In this document: in pieces, positions 34,467 through 44,690 of the stretch | Numbering within the stretch: position 1 is the first letter of the stretch | Layout of the letters: every line of letters starts with the position of its first letter | From: Streptomyces lanatus | GTDB lineage: Bacteria; Actinomycetota; Actinomycetes; Streptomycetales; Streptomycetaceae | NCBI RefSeq assembly: GCF_014655715.1 | Contig: NZ_BNBM01000001.1 | Span: forward strand, 248,001 to 312,000 | Length of the DNA: 64,000 bases | Reading direction: 5' to 3' | The notes under the pieces: model-generated | What the model was told of the DNA's origin: nothing | Seen by the model: only the letters and a program-made list of their open reading frames with translations | Database searches by the model: none | Made by a program: the position numbers and the translations under genes

Positions 34467-35702
34467 ATGGCACTGCTGACACAAGAGGTCGACCCGGGTG
34501 AGGTCGGGCTGGACGCGAAGGCGCTGGACCGTCTCGACCAGTACTTCGCCCACTACGTCGACGAGGGGCGGCTGCCCGGCTTCCTGGTGTCCGTCGCCCG
34601 CGGCGGACGTGTCGCCCACCTCACCACGCACGGCCACCGTGACATGGCCGCCGGGCTGCCCGTCGAGGCCGACACCCTGTGGCGGATCTACTCCATGACC
34701 AAACCGGTCACCTCGGTCGCCGCGCTGCTGCTGGTGGAGGAGGGCAAGCTGTCGCTGGACGACCCGGTGGACCGCCATCTGCCGGGCTTCGCCGAACCCA
34801 GGGTGTACGTCAGCGGGTCGGGCTCGGACGTGGTGACACGTCCCGCCGACGGGCCGATAACCGTCCGGCATCTGATGACCCACACCGCGGGCCTGACGTT
34901 CGCCTTCTACCACTCGCACCCCGTGGACGCCCTGTACCGCGAGGCCAACCTGGAGTCGGCGGTGCTGCCGGGCTCGGACCTGGCGAGGACGGTCGACGTG
35001 TACGCGCGTCTGCCGCTGCAGTTCGAGCCGGGCACGCAGTGGAACTACTCGGTCGCCACCAATGTGCTGGGCCGGGTCATCGAGGTCGTGTCCGGACAGC
35101 GGCTGGACGAGTTCTTCGCCGAGCGGATCTGCGGACCGCTCGGCATGACCGACGCCGGGTTCTCGGTGCGCGACGAACAGGCGGTGCGGCTCGCCGAGTT
35201 GTACGGCGAGAGCGAGAGCGGCGGTATCGAGCCGATCCCCGGTCTCCCGCTGCGCGGCGGCCGGCCGCGGTTCCTGTCCGGCAGCGGCGGTCTCGCGGCC
35301 TCCGCGCACGATGTGCATCGCTTCATGGAGCTGCTGCGCGGCCGGGGCGAGCTCGACGGCGTCCGGCTGCTGGCGCCCGGGACCGTGGACCTGATGACGT
35401 CCAACCAGCTCCCGGGCGGCGCCGATCTGCGCGCCTTCGGCAGCCGTCCCGCGCACGACGAGTCGGGCAACGACGGCATCGGCTTCGGCCTCGGCGTCTC
35501 CGTCGTGATCGACCCGGCCCGCACCAAGGCCCCCACCGTGCTGGGCTCCTACGGCTGGAGCGGCGTGGCGACGACCACGTTCTGGGTCGACCCGCGCCAC
35601 GACCTGACGGTGCAGTTCATGACGCAGGTGCGGCCGCGGACGTCGCACACCATGTTCCAGGACCTCAAGCGCCTGGTGCACGAGGCGCTCATCGGGGCCT
35701 GA
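34467..35702 (+). CDS. Serine hydrolase of the beta-lactamase/class C esterase family
   Basis: 411 residues from ATG 34467, which has GGAGGAG just upstream; an in-frame extension to 34398 lacks support. The SxxK motif is S76-M-T-K79 in LWRIYSMTKPVTSVAALLLVEEGKLSLDDPV. The Tyr motif is 'WNYSVATNVLGRVIEVVSGQRLDEFF'. A C-terminal 'GFGLGVSVV' and 'GSYGWSGVATTTFWVDP' correspond to the family VIII esterase/EstB lid and H/W-x-G motif. No signal peptide, so it is probably an intracellular esterase or amidase, not an antibiotic-resistance enzyme. Its substrate is unknown. Confidence 0.9.
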   Translation: MALLTQEVDPGEVGLDAKALDRLDQYFAHYVDEGRLPGFLVSVARGGRVAHLTTHGHRDMAAGLPVEADTLWRIYSMTKPVTSVAALLLVEEGKLSLDDPVDRHLPGFAEPRVYVSGSGSDVVTRPADGPITVRHLMTHTAGLTFAFYHSHPVDALYREANLESAVLPGSDLARTVDVYARLPLQFEPGTQWNYSVATNVLGRVIEVVSGQRLDEFFAERICGPLGMTDAGFSVRDEQAVRLAELYGESESGGIEPIPGLPLRGGRPRFLSGSGGLAASAHDVHRFMELLRGRGELDGVRLLAPGTVDLMTSNQLPGGADLRAFGSRPAHDESGNDGIGFGLGVSVVIDPARTKAPTVLGSYGWSGVATTTFWVDPRHDLTVQFMTQVRPRTSHTMFQDLKRLVHEALIGA

Positions 35703-35705
35703 GCG

Positions 35706-36866
35706 TCATTGGTCCACGCGCAGCGTGAACTCCACTCCCTCCAGGGCGAGTTCACGCAGCCACTCCTCCGAGCGGGCCGCCGTCTCCGCGGCGCGGTTCA
35801 GGCCCGCCGGCAGGGAGCCGTCGAGGATGTGACGGACACCGAGGGCGAGCGGGCGCGAGACACAGCGGGCCATCGCGCTCTCCTCCTCGTCGCCCACCAG
35901 GTCCAGCAGATAGCTGCCGGACCACGACCGCCCGTCGGCCCGTACGTCCAGCGACACGGCGAGGACCACGCGGTCACGGTCGGCGTCCGTGGTGGGGTAC
36001 GCCGCCGCCAACTCCCCGGCAAGCGCGGCGATCCGGGCGTCGTCGCCTGCCTTCAGCTCCTCGAAGACAGCCTCCCAGGCACGCAGCCAGCCCTCCAGCC
36101 GCAGCGTGCCGCGCACGAACGCCTGCGCCTTCCAGGCGGGCGGCAGCCCGTACTGCTCGACGAAGGGCACGCTGTCGCGGTTGGGGTAGACCTCGAACGC
36201 CTCCCCGTCCACGACATGCCGCCGCGTCACCTCCCACGGCCGCTCGGCGACCGCCTCGGCACCGTCCTCGATGTAACGGGCCGGTGCGCGCAGGGCGTTG
36301 AGGACACCTGCGGGCGCCCAGCTGAAGCGGTACCTGAAGTCGTTCGGGACGGCGGGGACTCCGCCGCAGTAGGAGGTGAGGCTGTACGAGGCGCCCGTGT
36401 CGTCGCCGACGGCTGCCCGGGCCCGGCCGATCAGGCAGTGCGCGAAGAGGTGGTCGATGCCCGGGTCGAGGCCGGCCTCGGTGAGGACGACGAGCCCGGC
36501 GGCCGTGGCCGCGGGGACCTGGGCGAGGACCGCGTCGGACACATAGCTGGAGCAGGCGAAGTGGGCCTCGCGGCCGACGCAGGCCGCCAGGATCCCGGCG
36601 TGTTCCGGCGCGGGCAGCATCGATACGACGATGTCGCCGGGCGTCAGTTCGGCGGTGAGCGCGGGGAGGGTGTAGGCGCGGGGCTCGGCCCGTCCGGTGA
36701 GGCCGAGTCGGTCCAGGGCGTCGGCGGCCCGGTCCTCGGTGCGGTGCCACAGCCGTACCCGGTCGGCCGTGTCGCACACCCGGGTCAGACCGCTGCCGGT
36801 GGACAGGCCGGCCCCGACCCAGTGGACGGTACCGCTCGACGCGACCCGCTCGGATCTGTCAGACAT
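35706..36866 (-). CDS. Saccharopine dehydrogenase-like (NADP, AASS C-domain type)
   Basis: 386 residues. N-terminal Rossmann-like region: 'VHWVGAGLSTGSGLTRVCDTADRVRLWHRTEDRAADAL', then 'LTPGDIVVSMLPAPEHAGILAACVGREAHFACSSYVSDAVLAQV' and 'LTEAGLDPGIDHLFAHCLIGRA', as in the LYS9/glutamate-forming saccharopine dehydrogenases. 'SYCGGVPAVPNDFRYRFSWAPAGVLNALRAPARYIEDG' is strongly diagnostic. It would split saccharopine into glutamate and 2-aminoadipate semialdehyde (or run in reverse). The ATG overlaps the upstream LYS1-like gene by 8 bp. Confidence 0.88.
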   Translation of the reverse strand: MSDRSERVASSGTVHWVGAGLSTGSGLTRVCDTADRVRLWHRTEDRAADALDRLGLTGRAEPRAYTLPALTAELTPGDIVVSMLPAPEHAGILAACVGREAHFACSSYVSDAVLAQVPAATAAGLVVLTEAGLDPGIDHLFAHCLIGRARAAVGDDTGASYSLTSYCGGVPAVPNDFRYRFSWAPAGVLNALRAPARYIEDGAEAVAERPWEVTRRHVVDGEAFEVYPNRDSVPFVEQYGLPPAWKAQAFVRGTLRLEGWLRAWEAVFEELKAGDDARIAALAGELAAAYPTTDADRDRVVLAVSLDVRADGRSWSGSYLLDLVGDEEESAMARCVSRPLALGVRHILDGSLPAGLNRAAETAARSEEWLRELALEGVEFTLRVDQ

Positions 36867-37920
36867 TGCGGAACTCCCCTTCTACGACGCCGAGTTCACG
36901 GCACGCCTGGTGGAAGCGGTCACGGCAGCGCCCCCACGGCCCGCCCGTCTCGAACTCCAGCAGCTGGAGCAGCAGCGCCGAGGAGAAGTCGGTGCTGGAC
37001 TCGCGGGGCAGCAGGGAGGGCAGGTTGTCGATGGCGATGAGGTCCAGCGGGGGTTCCTTGCGCAGCCGGCGTACCGGTTCGGTCCAGTCGGTGGTGCGGT
37101 CGTAGACCGGCAGGACGTTCAGGGGCGAGCCGACGTCGACGGTGACGTCGCAGAGGGTGCGCAGCCTGCGGGCGGGGTCGTCGAGGTCCTGGTCGCGCAG
37201 GAAGGGCGGGATGGGGGTGGTGGCGAGGACGGCGTTGACCAGCACGTCGTGCGCCAGCAGCGCGGGCCGGTCCAGTTCCCGGGTCTCGTCGAGGTCCCAG
37301 GGCATCGCCTCGACGCCGGCGGTGCCGAACGCGACGCGCGCGCCCCGTCCGCTGCGGCCGAGGGCGCCGATGACCAGGGCCGTGAACTCCTCGTCGCCCG
37401 TGTCGGGCCGGAGGGCCTCGTCCAGTTCGTCCTTCGACGAGGGCGTCAGCGGGGTGACGAGTCTGCCCCGGTGCTGGAGGACGGCGAGGGCGGCGCCGAG
37501 ATAGCCGGCCCAGAAGCCGAAGGCGGCGAGCCGGCGGCCGTTGTCGTCCACCAGGTACTCCAGGTCGAGCAGTGTCCCGCCCCCGGCCGCGAACCGCCCG
37601 AGCAGGGCCTCGGCACCGGGCTGCCCCTTGTAGGCGTGCCCGAAGTAGATGTGCCGGTGCGTCAGCTCCGCCGGCTCCTCCGGGAGTTCCTTCAGGCCGA
37701 GCACCACGGCCGTCGAGGGCGCCGACACCCAGGAACCCGCGGGCGCGATACGGCAGCCGGCCGCCTCGTACTCCTCGACGGGGAAGATCCGCTGCGGTGA
37801 CTCCTCGACGGTCAGCGTCACCCCGCTCTCCACGAGCCGCCGCGCGTCGGACGGCACGAGGGGTGTGCGTCGCTCGGTGGAACGGACCTCGTGGCGCAGC
37901 CACAGATGGAGCTCGGTCAT
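36859..37920 (-). CDS. Saccharopine dehydrogenase-like (LYS1/lysine-ketoglutarate reductase type)
   Basis: 353 residues, close to fungal LYS1. It begins 'LHLWLRHEVRSTERRTPLVPSDARRLVESG' (alanine-dehydrogenase-like N-domain with the Arg/Lys substrate residues). 'RHIYFGHAYKGQPGAEALLGRFAAGGGTLLDLEYLVDDNGRRLAAFGFWAGYLG' matches the LKR signature (H-Y-F-x-H-x-Y-K-x-Q). It overlaps both neighbours (4 and 8 bp). With the gene at 35706 it would form a two-step saccharopine pathway linking lysine and 2-aminoadipate semialdehyde. Direction is not decided by sequence. Confidence 0.88.
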   Translation of the reverse strand: MTELHLWLRHEVRSTERRTPLVPSDARRLVESGVTLTVEESPQRIFPVEEYEAAGCRIAPAGSWVSAPSTAVVLGLKELPEEPAELTHRHIYFGHAYKGQPGAEALLGRFAAGGGTLLDLEYLVDDNGRRLAAFGFWAGYLGAALAVLQHRGRLVTPLTPSSKDELDEALRPDTGDEEFTALVIGALGRSGRGARVAFGTAGVEAMPWDLDETRELDRPALLAHDVLVNAVLATTPIPPFLRDQDLDDPARRLRTLCDVTVDVGSPLNVLPVYDRTTDWTEPVRRLRKEPPLDLIAIDNLPSLLPRESSTDFSSALLLQLLEFETGGPWGRCRDRFHQACRELGVVEGEFRNV

Positions 37921-39062
37921 ACGCGGTTGGCCTCCGGGCGCGGGGCGTCGGCCGCGAACCGGCCGGCGCTGAGCGGGCTGACGTCCACGAAGGGTACGCG
38001 GCCGAGGTACAGGTCGCGGACGACCTCGCCGACGGCCGGGCCCTGGAGAAAACCGTGGCCCGAGAAGCCGGTGGCGTACAGGAAGCGGGAGACGGAAGTC
38101 GCCTCGCCGATGAGCGCGTTGTGGTCCGGGGTGACCTCGTACAGGCCGGCCCAGCCTCCGGTGCGGCGCAGGTCGAGCAGGGCGGGGGCACGGTGCTGCA
38201 TGGCCGCGGCCAGCCGGGGAATCCAGCGGTCGTGGGTGTCGGTGGCGAAGCCGGGGCGTTCGTCGGGGTCGGACATGCCGAGGAGGAGGCCGGGGCCCTC
38301 GGTGTGGAAGTAGAGGCTGGAGGTGAAGTCGATCGTCATGGGCAGCCGCGACGGCAGTCCCGCGACCGGCTCGGTGACCGCGATCTGGCGGCGCAGCGGC
38401 ACCACGGGCAGGTCCACGCCGACCATCGCGCCGATCGCCCGCGACCAGGGGCCGGCCGCGCAGATCACCGTGTCGGTGGTGATGCGGGTGAGGGTCGTGG
38501 TGACGGCGGTGATGCGGTCGCCGTGCAGTTCGATGCCGGTGACGTGGTTGTGGCGTAAGATCCGCGCCCCGTACTGGCGGGCGGCGGAGGCGTAGCCCTG
38601 GACGACGGACTCGGGGGTGCAGTGGCCGTCGTCCGGGGAGAACGCGGCCGCCAGCAGTCCGTCGGTGGTGATCAGCGGGGACAGCCGCTGGGCCTCGGCC
38701 AGGTCGATCATCCGGCTGGGCACCCCGAGGGAGTTCTGCAGCCGGACGCTCGCCTCGAACCCGGCGACCTCCTCGGGCGTCGACAGCAGGAACAGATAGC
38801 CGACCCGGTGCAGCCCGATGTCATGGCCCATCTCCAGCCCGAACCGGGCGAACGCCTGGAGGCTGCGCGCCCCGAGCTGGATGTTGAGCTCGTCGGAGAA
38901 CTGCGCCCGCACCCCGCCGGCCGCCTTGGAGGTGGAGCCGGAGGCCAGTTCGTCCCGCTCGACGAGGACGACGTCCCGTACGCCCGCGCGGGCGAGATGG
39001 TAGGCGATGCTGGTGCCCATCACACCGCCACCGATGACGACGACGCTGGCACGCGAGTTCAC
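37917..39062 (-). CDS. FAD-dependent amine/amino-acid oxidoreductase (DadA/sarcosine-oxidase type)
   Basis: 381 residues, DAO fold. FAD motif: 'SVVVIGGGVMGTSIAYHLARAGVRDVVLVERDELASGSTSKAAGGVRAQFSDELN', the SoxB-like 'GST...GG' pattern. 'VICAAGPWSRAIGAMVGVDLPVVPLRRQIAVTEP' and 'GLYEVTPDHNALIGEATSVSRFLYATGFSGHGFLQGPAVGEVVRDL' are also typical. First gene of the saccharopine operon. A substrate such as pipecolate, a lysine derivative or another secondary amine would fit, but this is inference. A dispersed repeat lies upstream. Confidence 0.88.
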   Translation of the reverse strand: MNSRASVVVIGGGVMGTSIAYHLARAGVRDVVLVERDELASGSTSKAAGGVRAQFSDELNIQLGARSLQAFARFGLEMGHDIGLHRVGYLFLLSTPEEVAGFEASVRLQNSLGVPSRMIDLAEAQRLSPLITTDGLLAAAFSPDDGHCTPESVVQGYASAARQYGARILRHNHVTGIELHGDRITAVTTTLTRITTDTVICAAGPWSRAIGAMVGVDLPVVPLRRQIAVTEPVAGLPSRLPMTIDFTSSLYFHTEGPGLLLGMSDPDERPGFATDTHDRWIPRLAAAMQHRAPALLDLRRTGGWAGLYEVTPDHNALIGEATSVSRFLYATGFSGHGFLQGPAVGEVVRDLYLGRVPFVDVSPLSAGRFAADAPRPEANRV

Positions 39063-39071
39063 GAGCCCACC

Positions 39072-39175
39072 TTCCTGAAGCGCCCCTCAAGGGGCGCGGG
39101 GCGGTGTCGGTATGCGGCTCCGCCGCGTGGGCGCGACCAGCCACGACGCACTCGCAGACGATCCACAACCCATTC
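39072..39175. repeat. Dispersed Streptomyces-type intergenic element
   Basis: The sequence starts with a hairpin, GCGCCCCT-CA-AGGGGCGC (39080-39097), then CGGGGCGGTGTCGG, CGGCTCCGCCGCGTGGGCG and CGACCAGCCACGACGCACTC. From memory, blocks of this kind (the CGACCAGCCACGACG part especially) recur between genes in many Streptomyces genomes. The element fills the gap between two same-strand genes. Confidence 0.55.
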
Positions 39176-39844
39176 TCAGGACAGATGGGCCACGGCGTCC
39201 AGATGGGGCAGATGATGATCGAGCCGTTCCCGCTTCGTCCGCAGATACGTGATGTTGTTCTCGCACGGCGGGATCAGCAGCGGCACCTGCTCGGCGACCT
39301 CTATGCCGTGCCGCACCAGCGCCTCCCGCTTGCGCGGATTGTTGGACAGGAGGCGGACCGAGTTCACGCCCAGGTCGTGCAGCATCCCCGCGGCGACGCC
39401 GTAGTCGCGGGCGTCCACCGGCAGACCGAGCGCGAGGTTGGCCTCGACGGTGTCCAGGCCCTCCGCCTGGAGGGCCATCGCGCGCAGCTTGGCGAGCAGG
39501 CCGATGCCGCGGCCCTCGTGGCCCCGCAGATAGACGACGATGCCGGAGCCCTCCGCGACGACCGCGCGCAGCGCGGAGGCGAGCTGGTCGCCGCACTCGC
39601 AGTGCTGGGAGCCGAAGGCATCACCGGTGAGGCACTCGGAGTGCAGCCGGGTGAGCACGCCTTCGGTGCCGATCTCGCCGTACACGAGGGCCACTTGCTC
39701 ATCACCGCGGTCGTGGTCCATGTAACCGATCGCGCGGAATTCTCCGTACACGGTGGGCAGCGGGGCATTCACCACGCGTTCCACACCGGAACGCTGCGTC
39801 CGCGGTGCGGACTTCTTGCCGAGGACGCCAATTTTTTCTGTCAT
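39176..39844 (-). CDS. ribA: GTP cyclohydrolase II, FAPy-forming (Met-switch) type
   Basis: 222 residues. The zinc ligands C71-x10-C82-x-C84 and the catalytic stretch RGHEGRGIGLLAKLRA (107-122) are intact. In normal GCH II the next residue is Tyr (RAYALQ); here it is Met123 (RAMALQ). In the S. coelicolor paralogue SCO6655, as I recall the published work, Met at this position makes the enzyme stop at the formamidopyrimidine nucleotide (FAPy) instead of deformylating it. This gene is therefore unlikely to serve riboflavin synthesis. It is divergent from the creatininase-family gene with only 41 bp between. Confidence 0.92.
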   Translation of the reverse strand: MTEKIGVLGKKSAPRTQRSGVERVVNAPLPTVYGEFRAIGYMDHDRGDEQVALVYGEIGTEGVLTRLHSECLTGDAFGSQHCECGDQLASALRAVVAEGSGIVVYLRGHEGRGIGLLAKLRAMALQAEGLDTVEANLALGLPVDARDYGVAAGMLHDLGVNSVRLLSNNPRKREALVRHGIEVAEQVPLLIPPCENNITYLRTKRERLDHHLPHLDAVAHLS

Positions 39845-39885
39845 GATTCTTCAGATCCTAAGCAGAGACGAAAGGCCGTGAAAAG

Positions 39886-40668
39886 ATGAGTGGTTCGCAA
39901 ACGCGGCCGGTGGAACACTCGCTGGTTCCGACGGACACCACAGAAGACGTACGGACGCGGGGCGCGGGCGTCTCACGACAGGTGGCGGTCCTTCCCGTGG
40001 GAAGCTTCGAGCAGCACGGTCCGTACCTTCCGCTGGCGACCGACACGCTGGTGGCCTGTGCCATCGCGCGTGAGATCGCCGCCGCACACCCGGTGCACCT
40101 CCTTCCGCCGGTGACGATCGCCTGTTCGCACGAGCACGCGGCGTGGCCGGGGACCGTCAGCATCTCCTCCGTGACCCTTCATGCGGTGATACGGGACATC
40201 GCGGCTTCGCTCCGCCGGTCCGGCGTCGACGCCCTGGTGCTGGTCAACGGGCACGGCGGAAACTACGTATTGGGCAACGTCGTTCAGGAGTCCTCCGCTC
40301 GTGGTGAGCGAATGGCGCTGTTCCCGGCCCCGGAGGACTGGGAGGCGGCGCGGGAGCGGGCGGGGGTGGTGACCTCGCTGCTCACCGACATGCATGCGGG
40401 GGAAATCGAGACCTCCATCCTTCTGCACGCTCATCCCGAATTGATCCGGCCGGGATATGAGACTTCCGATTTCGTCGCGGACGACCGTCGTCATCTGTTG
40501 ACCCTCGGTATGTCCGCCTATACCGATTCCGGTGTCATCGGGCGTCCTTCGCTGGGTTCCGCAGAAAAGGGCAAGGGGCTGCTGGCGAGCCTCGCGGATT
40601 CCTTCGGCGCGTATGTGTCACTGCTGACCTCCGCGGACGATTCCGAAGCGGACACGGCGGACGCCTGA
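39886..40668 (+). CDS. Creatininase-family amidohydrolase (candidate FAPy deformylase)
   Basis: 260 residues. Metal-site residues of the family are present: E42 and H44 in GSFEQHGPYLPLATD53, H123 in LVNGHGGN, and the HAGEIET motif (E173/E175). The first 30 residues (SGSQTRPVEHSLVPTDTT...) are extra. Creatininase-fold enzymes include archaeal ArfB, which removes the formyl group from FAPy nucleotide. Facing a FAPy-forming cyclohydrolase, that reaction is the simplest proposal (inference). The 3' 151 bp overlap the convergent membrane-protein gene, and codon use from 40270 on is less GC-rich. Confidence 0.88.
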   Translation: MSGSQTRPVEHSLVPTDTTEDVRTRGAGVSRQVAVLPVGSFEQHGPYLPLATDTLVACAIAREIAAAHPVHLLPPVTIACSHEHAAWPGTVSISSVTLHAVIRDIAASLRRSGVDALVLVNGHGGNYVLGNVVQESSARGERMALFPAPEDWEAARERAGVVTSLLTDMHAGEIETSILLHAHPELIRPGYETSDFVADDRRHLLTLGMSAYTDSGVIGRPSLGSAEKGKGLLASLADSFGAYVSLLTSADDSEADTADA

Positions 40669-41810
40669 AAATAGCCGCTGGGTTCCGGGTCCGCCATGGT
40701 CGCGGCGGATCCGGTGCCCTTGCGCAGCCCGGCGTACCAGCGGACGACCAGGACGACTAGGCCCGGCAGGGCGGCCACGAAGCTGAGCACGCCGTAGATG
40801 ACGGCGACGGCCAGTCCGGTGGTCGCGCCCAGTCCCGCGGCGGCGAACGCCCAGGCGGTGACGCCCTCCCGGGGCCCGAACCCGCCGATGTTCAGCGGCA
40901 GACCCATGGCCAGCAGCGCGAGCACGGCGAGCGGCAGCAGCGCCGCGACGGAGGCGTCGGAGCCGGCGATCCGCGCGGCCAGCACGAACATCCCGAGGTG
41001 CCCGGCGAGCACGAGCACGGAGGAGACGGCGACGCCGGGCCCGTTACGGCGGGACAGCAGCGCCTCGCGGGCCTCGCCGAGCGTCGTACGCAGCGCCGAC
41101 GGCTTCCGGTCCCGGCGCGACGGCGCCCGGTTCATGCGTACGGCGGTCACGACGGCGAGCGCGCCCACGGTGGCGAACAGGATGAGCGGCGTGATGTCGC
41201 GGGCCTGATTCAGCACCGGTGACGGCATGGTGAGCAGTACGACGGCGCCGACGGCCGCGAGAGCGACCTGGCCGGCGGTCCGCTCCAGCACCACCGCACG
41301 CACCCCGCGCCCCATGTCACCGGCGCTCTGCCCGTGCCGCACGGCCCGGTGGACATCGCCGAGGACACCGCCGGGGAGGGCCGCGTTGAGGAACAGGGCC
41401 CGGTAGTAGTCGGCGACCGCCGGCCACAGCGGCAGTCGGATCCGCAGCCCGCGCGCCACCAACTGCCAGCGCCAGGCGCTGAACACGGTGGTGACGAACC
41501 CGATCCCGACGGCCCCGAGCAGCGCCGGCACATCGATCCGCCGCAGCCCGTCGAGGAAGACACCGGTCCCGAGCCGCCAGAACAGCGCGACGAGGATGAC
41601 GACGCCGACGGCCGTGCCGAGGTGGGTACGGAAGGCCGGGGTGTTGAGGCGGGAGAGGAACGAGCGGGGCCGAGCCTGTTCGGTGCGGGGTCGGGTGACG
41701 ATGACGCCGATGCGGGAGGGGGAGACGGGGGCGCTCACGCTGATGGCGGCCGGGGCGACGTCGTCCCGACGTACCGCGGCGTGCGTCCTCGCCACCGTCT
41801 CCACGCTCAT
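40518..41810 (-). CDS. LPG synthase/flippase-like (UPF0104) membrane protein
   Basis: 430 residues from ATG 41810, overlapping the methyltransferase stop (ATGA). Eight or so membrane helices are seen: 'HLGTAVGVVILVALFWRLGTGVFLDGLRRIDVPALLGAVGIGFVTTVFSAWRWQLVARGL', 'YYRALFLNAALPGGVLGDVHRAVRHG', 'AVVLERTAGQVALAAVGAVVLL' and 'PLNIGGFGPREGVTAWAFAAAGLG'. These are the marks of the AglD/MprF-N-like family linked to lipid or lipid-sugar flipping. The final 50 residues are antisense to the creatininase gene and probably unconserved. It suggests the pathway product is lipid-linked or membrane-exported. Confidence 0.87.
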   Translation of the reverse strand: MSVETVARTHAAVRRDDVAPAAISVSAPVSPSRIGVIVTRPRTEQARPRSFLSRLNTPAFRTHLGTAVGVVILVALFWRLGTGVFLDGLRRIDVPALLGAVGIGFVTTVFSAWRWQLVARGLRIRLPLWPAVADYYRALFLNAALPGGVLGDVHRAVRHGQSAGDMGRGVRAVVLERTAGQVALAAVGAVVLLTMPSPVLNQARDITPLILFATVGALAVVTAVRMNRAPSRRDRKPSALRTTLGEAREALLSRRNGPGVAVSSVLVLAGHLGMFVLAARIAGSDASVAALLPLAVLALLAMGLPLNIGGFGPREGVTAWAFAAAGLGATTGLAVAVIYGVLSFVAALPGLVVLVVRWYAGLRKGTGSAATMADPEPSGYFQASAVSASESSAEVSSDTYAPKESARLASSPLPFSAEPSEGRPMTPESV

Positions 41811-42900
41811 GACGCCCCGCCCGTCGGCCGGACCAGTGCGAGCAGGTCGCTGTGGTGGACCACGACGCGCAGTTCGCCGGCCTGGCAGGCGGCGAGCCGT
41901 TCGGTCAGATAGCGGTCGGCGCGCTCGCGCAGTTCGGGGCGTTCCTCCACCGCCGCGCCGACCCAGCCGCGCAGCCACTGGGCGGTGAGCGCCGACTCGC
42001 CGGGGCCGAGCCGCCAGGGGCTGGGATGGACCTGGACGGTCGCACCCTGCTCGGAGAAGGCCTCGGCCGCCGCGGTGACGGCGTCGGGGCCCAGCAGACC
42101 CGCGCGCCGCTGATGGGCGTTGAACGCCTCGGCGATCTCCTGGTCCAGCGGGTCGGACGGGGTGAGTTCGACGCGCCCGGCGACGGAGAGCGTGAGCAGC
42201 GCCGGGCAGCCCGCGCCCACGCAGGCGGCGGCGAGGGTGTCGATCTCCTCGCGGGTGAGGACGTCGAGCAGTGCGGACGCGGTCACCAGGGAGGCGCCGA
42301 GAAGGGCGTCCGGGGTGAGGCGGCCGACGTCACCGCGGCGGGTCTCGACCGTGACGCGGCTGCCGTCGGCGGAGGAGCGCGGGGAGGCGACGGCGGCGAA
42401 GTGCAGGAGGTAGGGGTCGCGGTCGTGCAGGACCCAGTGCTGGGCGCCGTCGAGGTGGGGCGCGAGCCAACGGCCCATGGAGCCGGTGCCGCAGCCCAGG
42501 TCGTGGATGACCAGTCCGCCGGCCCGGCCCGGCCGGTTGGCGAGCCGGATCCGCAGCGGGTCGAGCAGATCGTGCGCCCGCGCTGCGGCGTCTGCGCCCT
42601 CGCGCAGCTCCAGCCATTCGGGGGCGTAGCGCGGCGGGTCGTCGGGCCCGGCGTCCCTGAGCCGTACGGTGGCCCGCTCACCGGGGTTGGCGGTGGGACC
42701 GGCCCCGAGAATCACGGCGTCCGCGTCACCGGCCGCCGGTACGGACACTCCACTCATGTCACCCTCCGCTGAAACGATCCCGCTTTCGGACGCCCCGTCG
42801 CCCGAAGCCCCCTCCGTCCCCCGCCGCGTCGAGTCCGTGGCGTCCCGGGGCCCCGGCTGGGCGGGGATCGTGCCCCCGTTCCGTGTCGTCGCCGAATTCC

Positions 42901-42904
<4 letters not shown>
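41807..42904 (-). CDS. SAM-dependent methyltransferase of the FAPy cluster
   Basis: 365 residues. Class I SAM fold: 'GGLVIHDLGCGTGSMGRWLAPHLDGAQHWVLHDRDPYLL' (motif I plus acidic residue), 'GASLVTASALLDVLTREEIDTLAAACVGAGCPALLTLSVAGRVEL', and a C-terminal 'WLRGWVGAAVEERPELRERADRYLTERLAACQAGELRVVVHHSDLLAL'. The ATG at 42904 overlaps the GT stop (ATGA). An alternative ATG at 42757 has a strong GGAGGG ribosome site and would drop 49 low-complexity residues. Substrate unknown; probably an intermediate of the GTP-derived pathway or its sugar. Confidence 0.87.
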
Positions 42905-44609
<1,705 letters not shown>

Positions 44610-44690
44610 CTAGTCGCTTCCCCGTGTTCAGCCGTCTCTCACTCTTTTCTCAGGTCAGGCGCTCTTGTCGTCCGGGAATGAACGAGTCCG

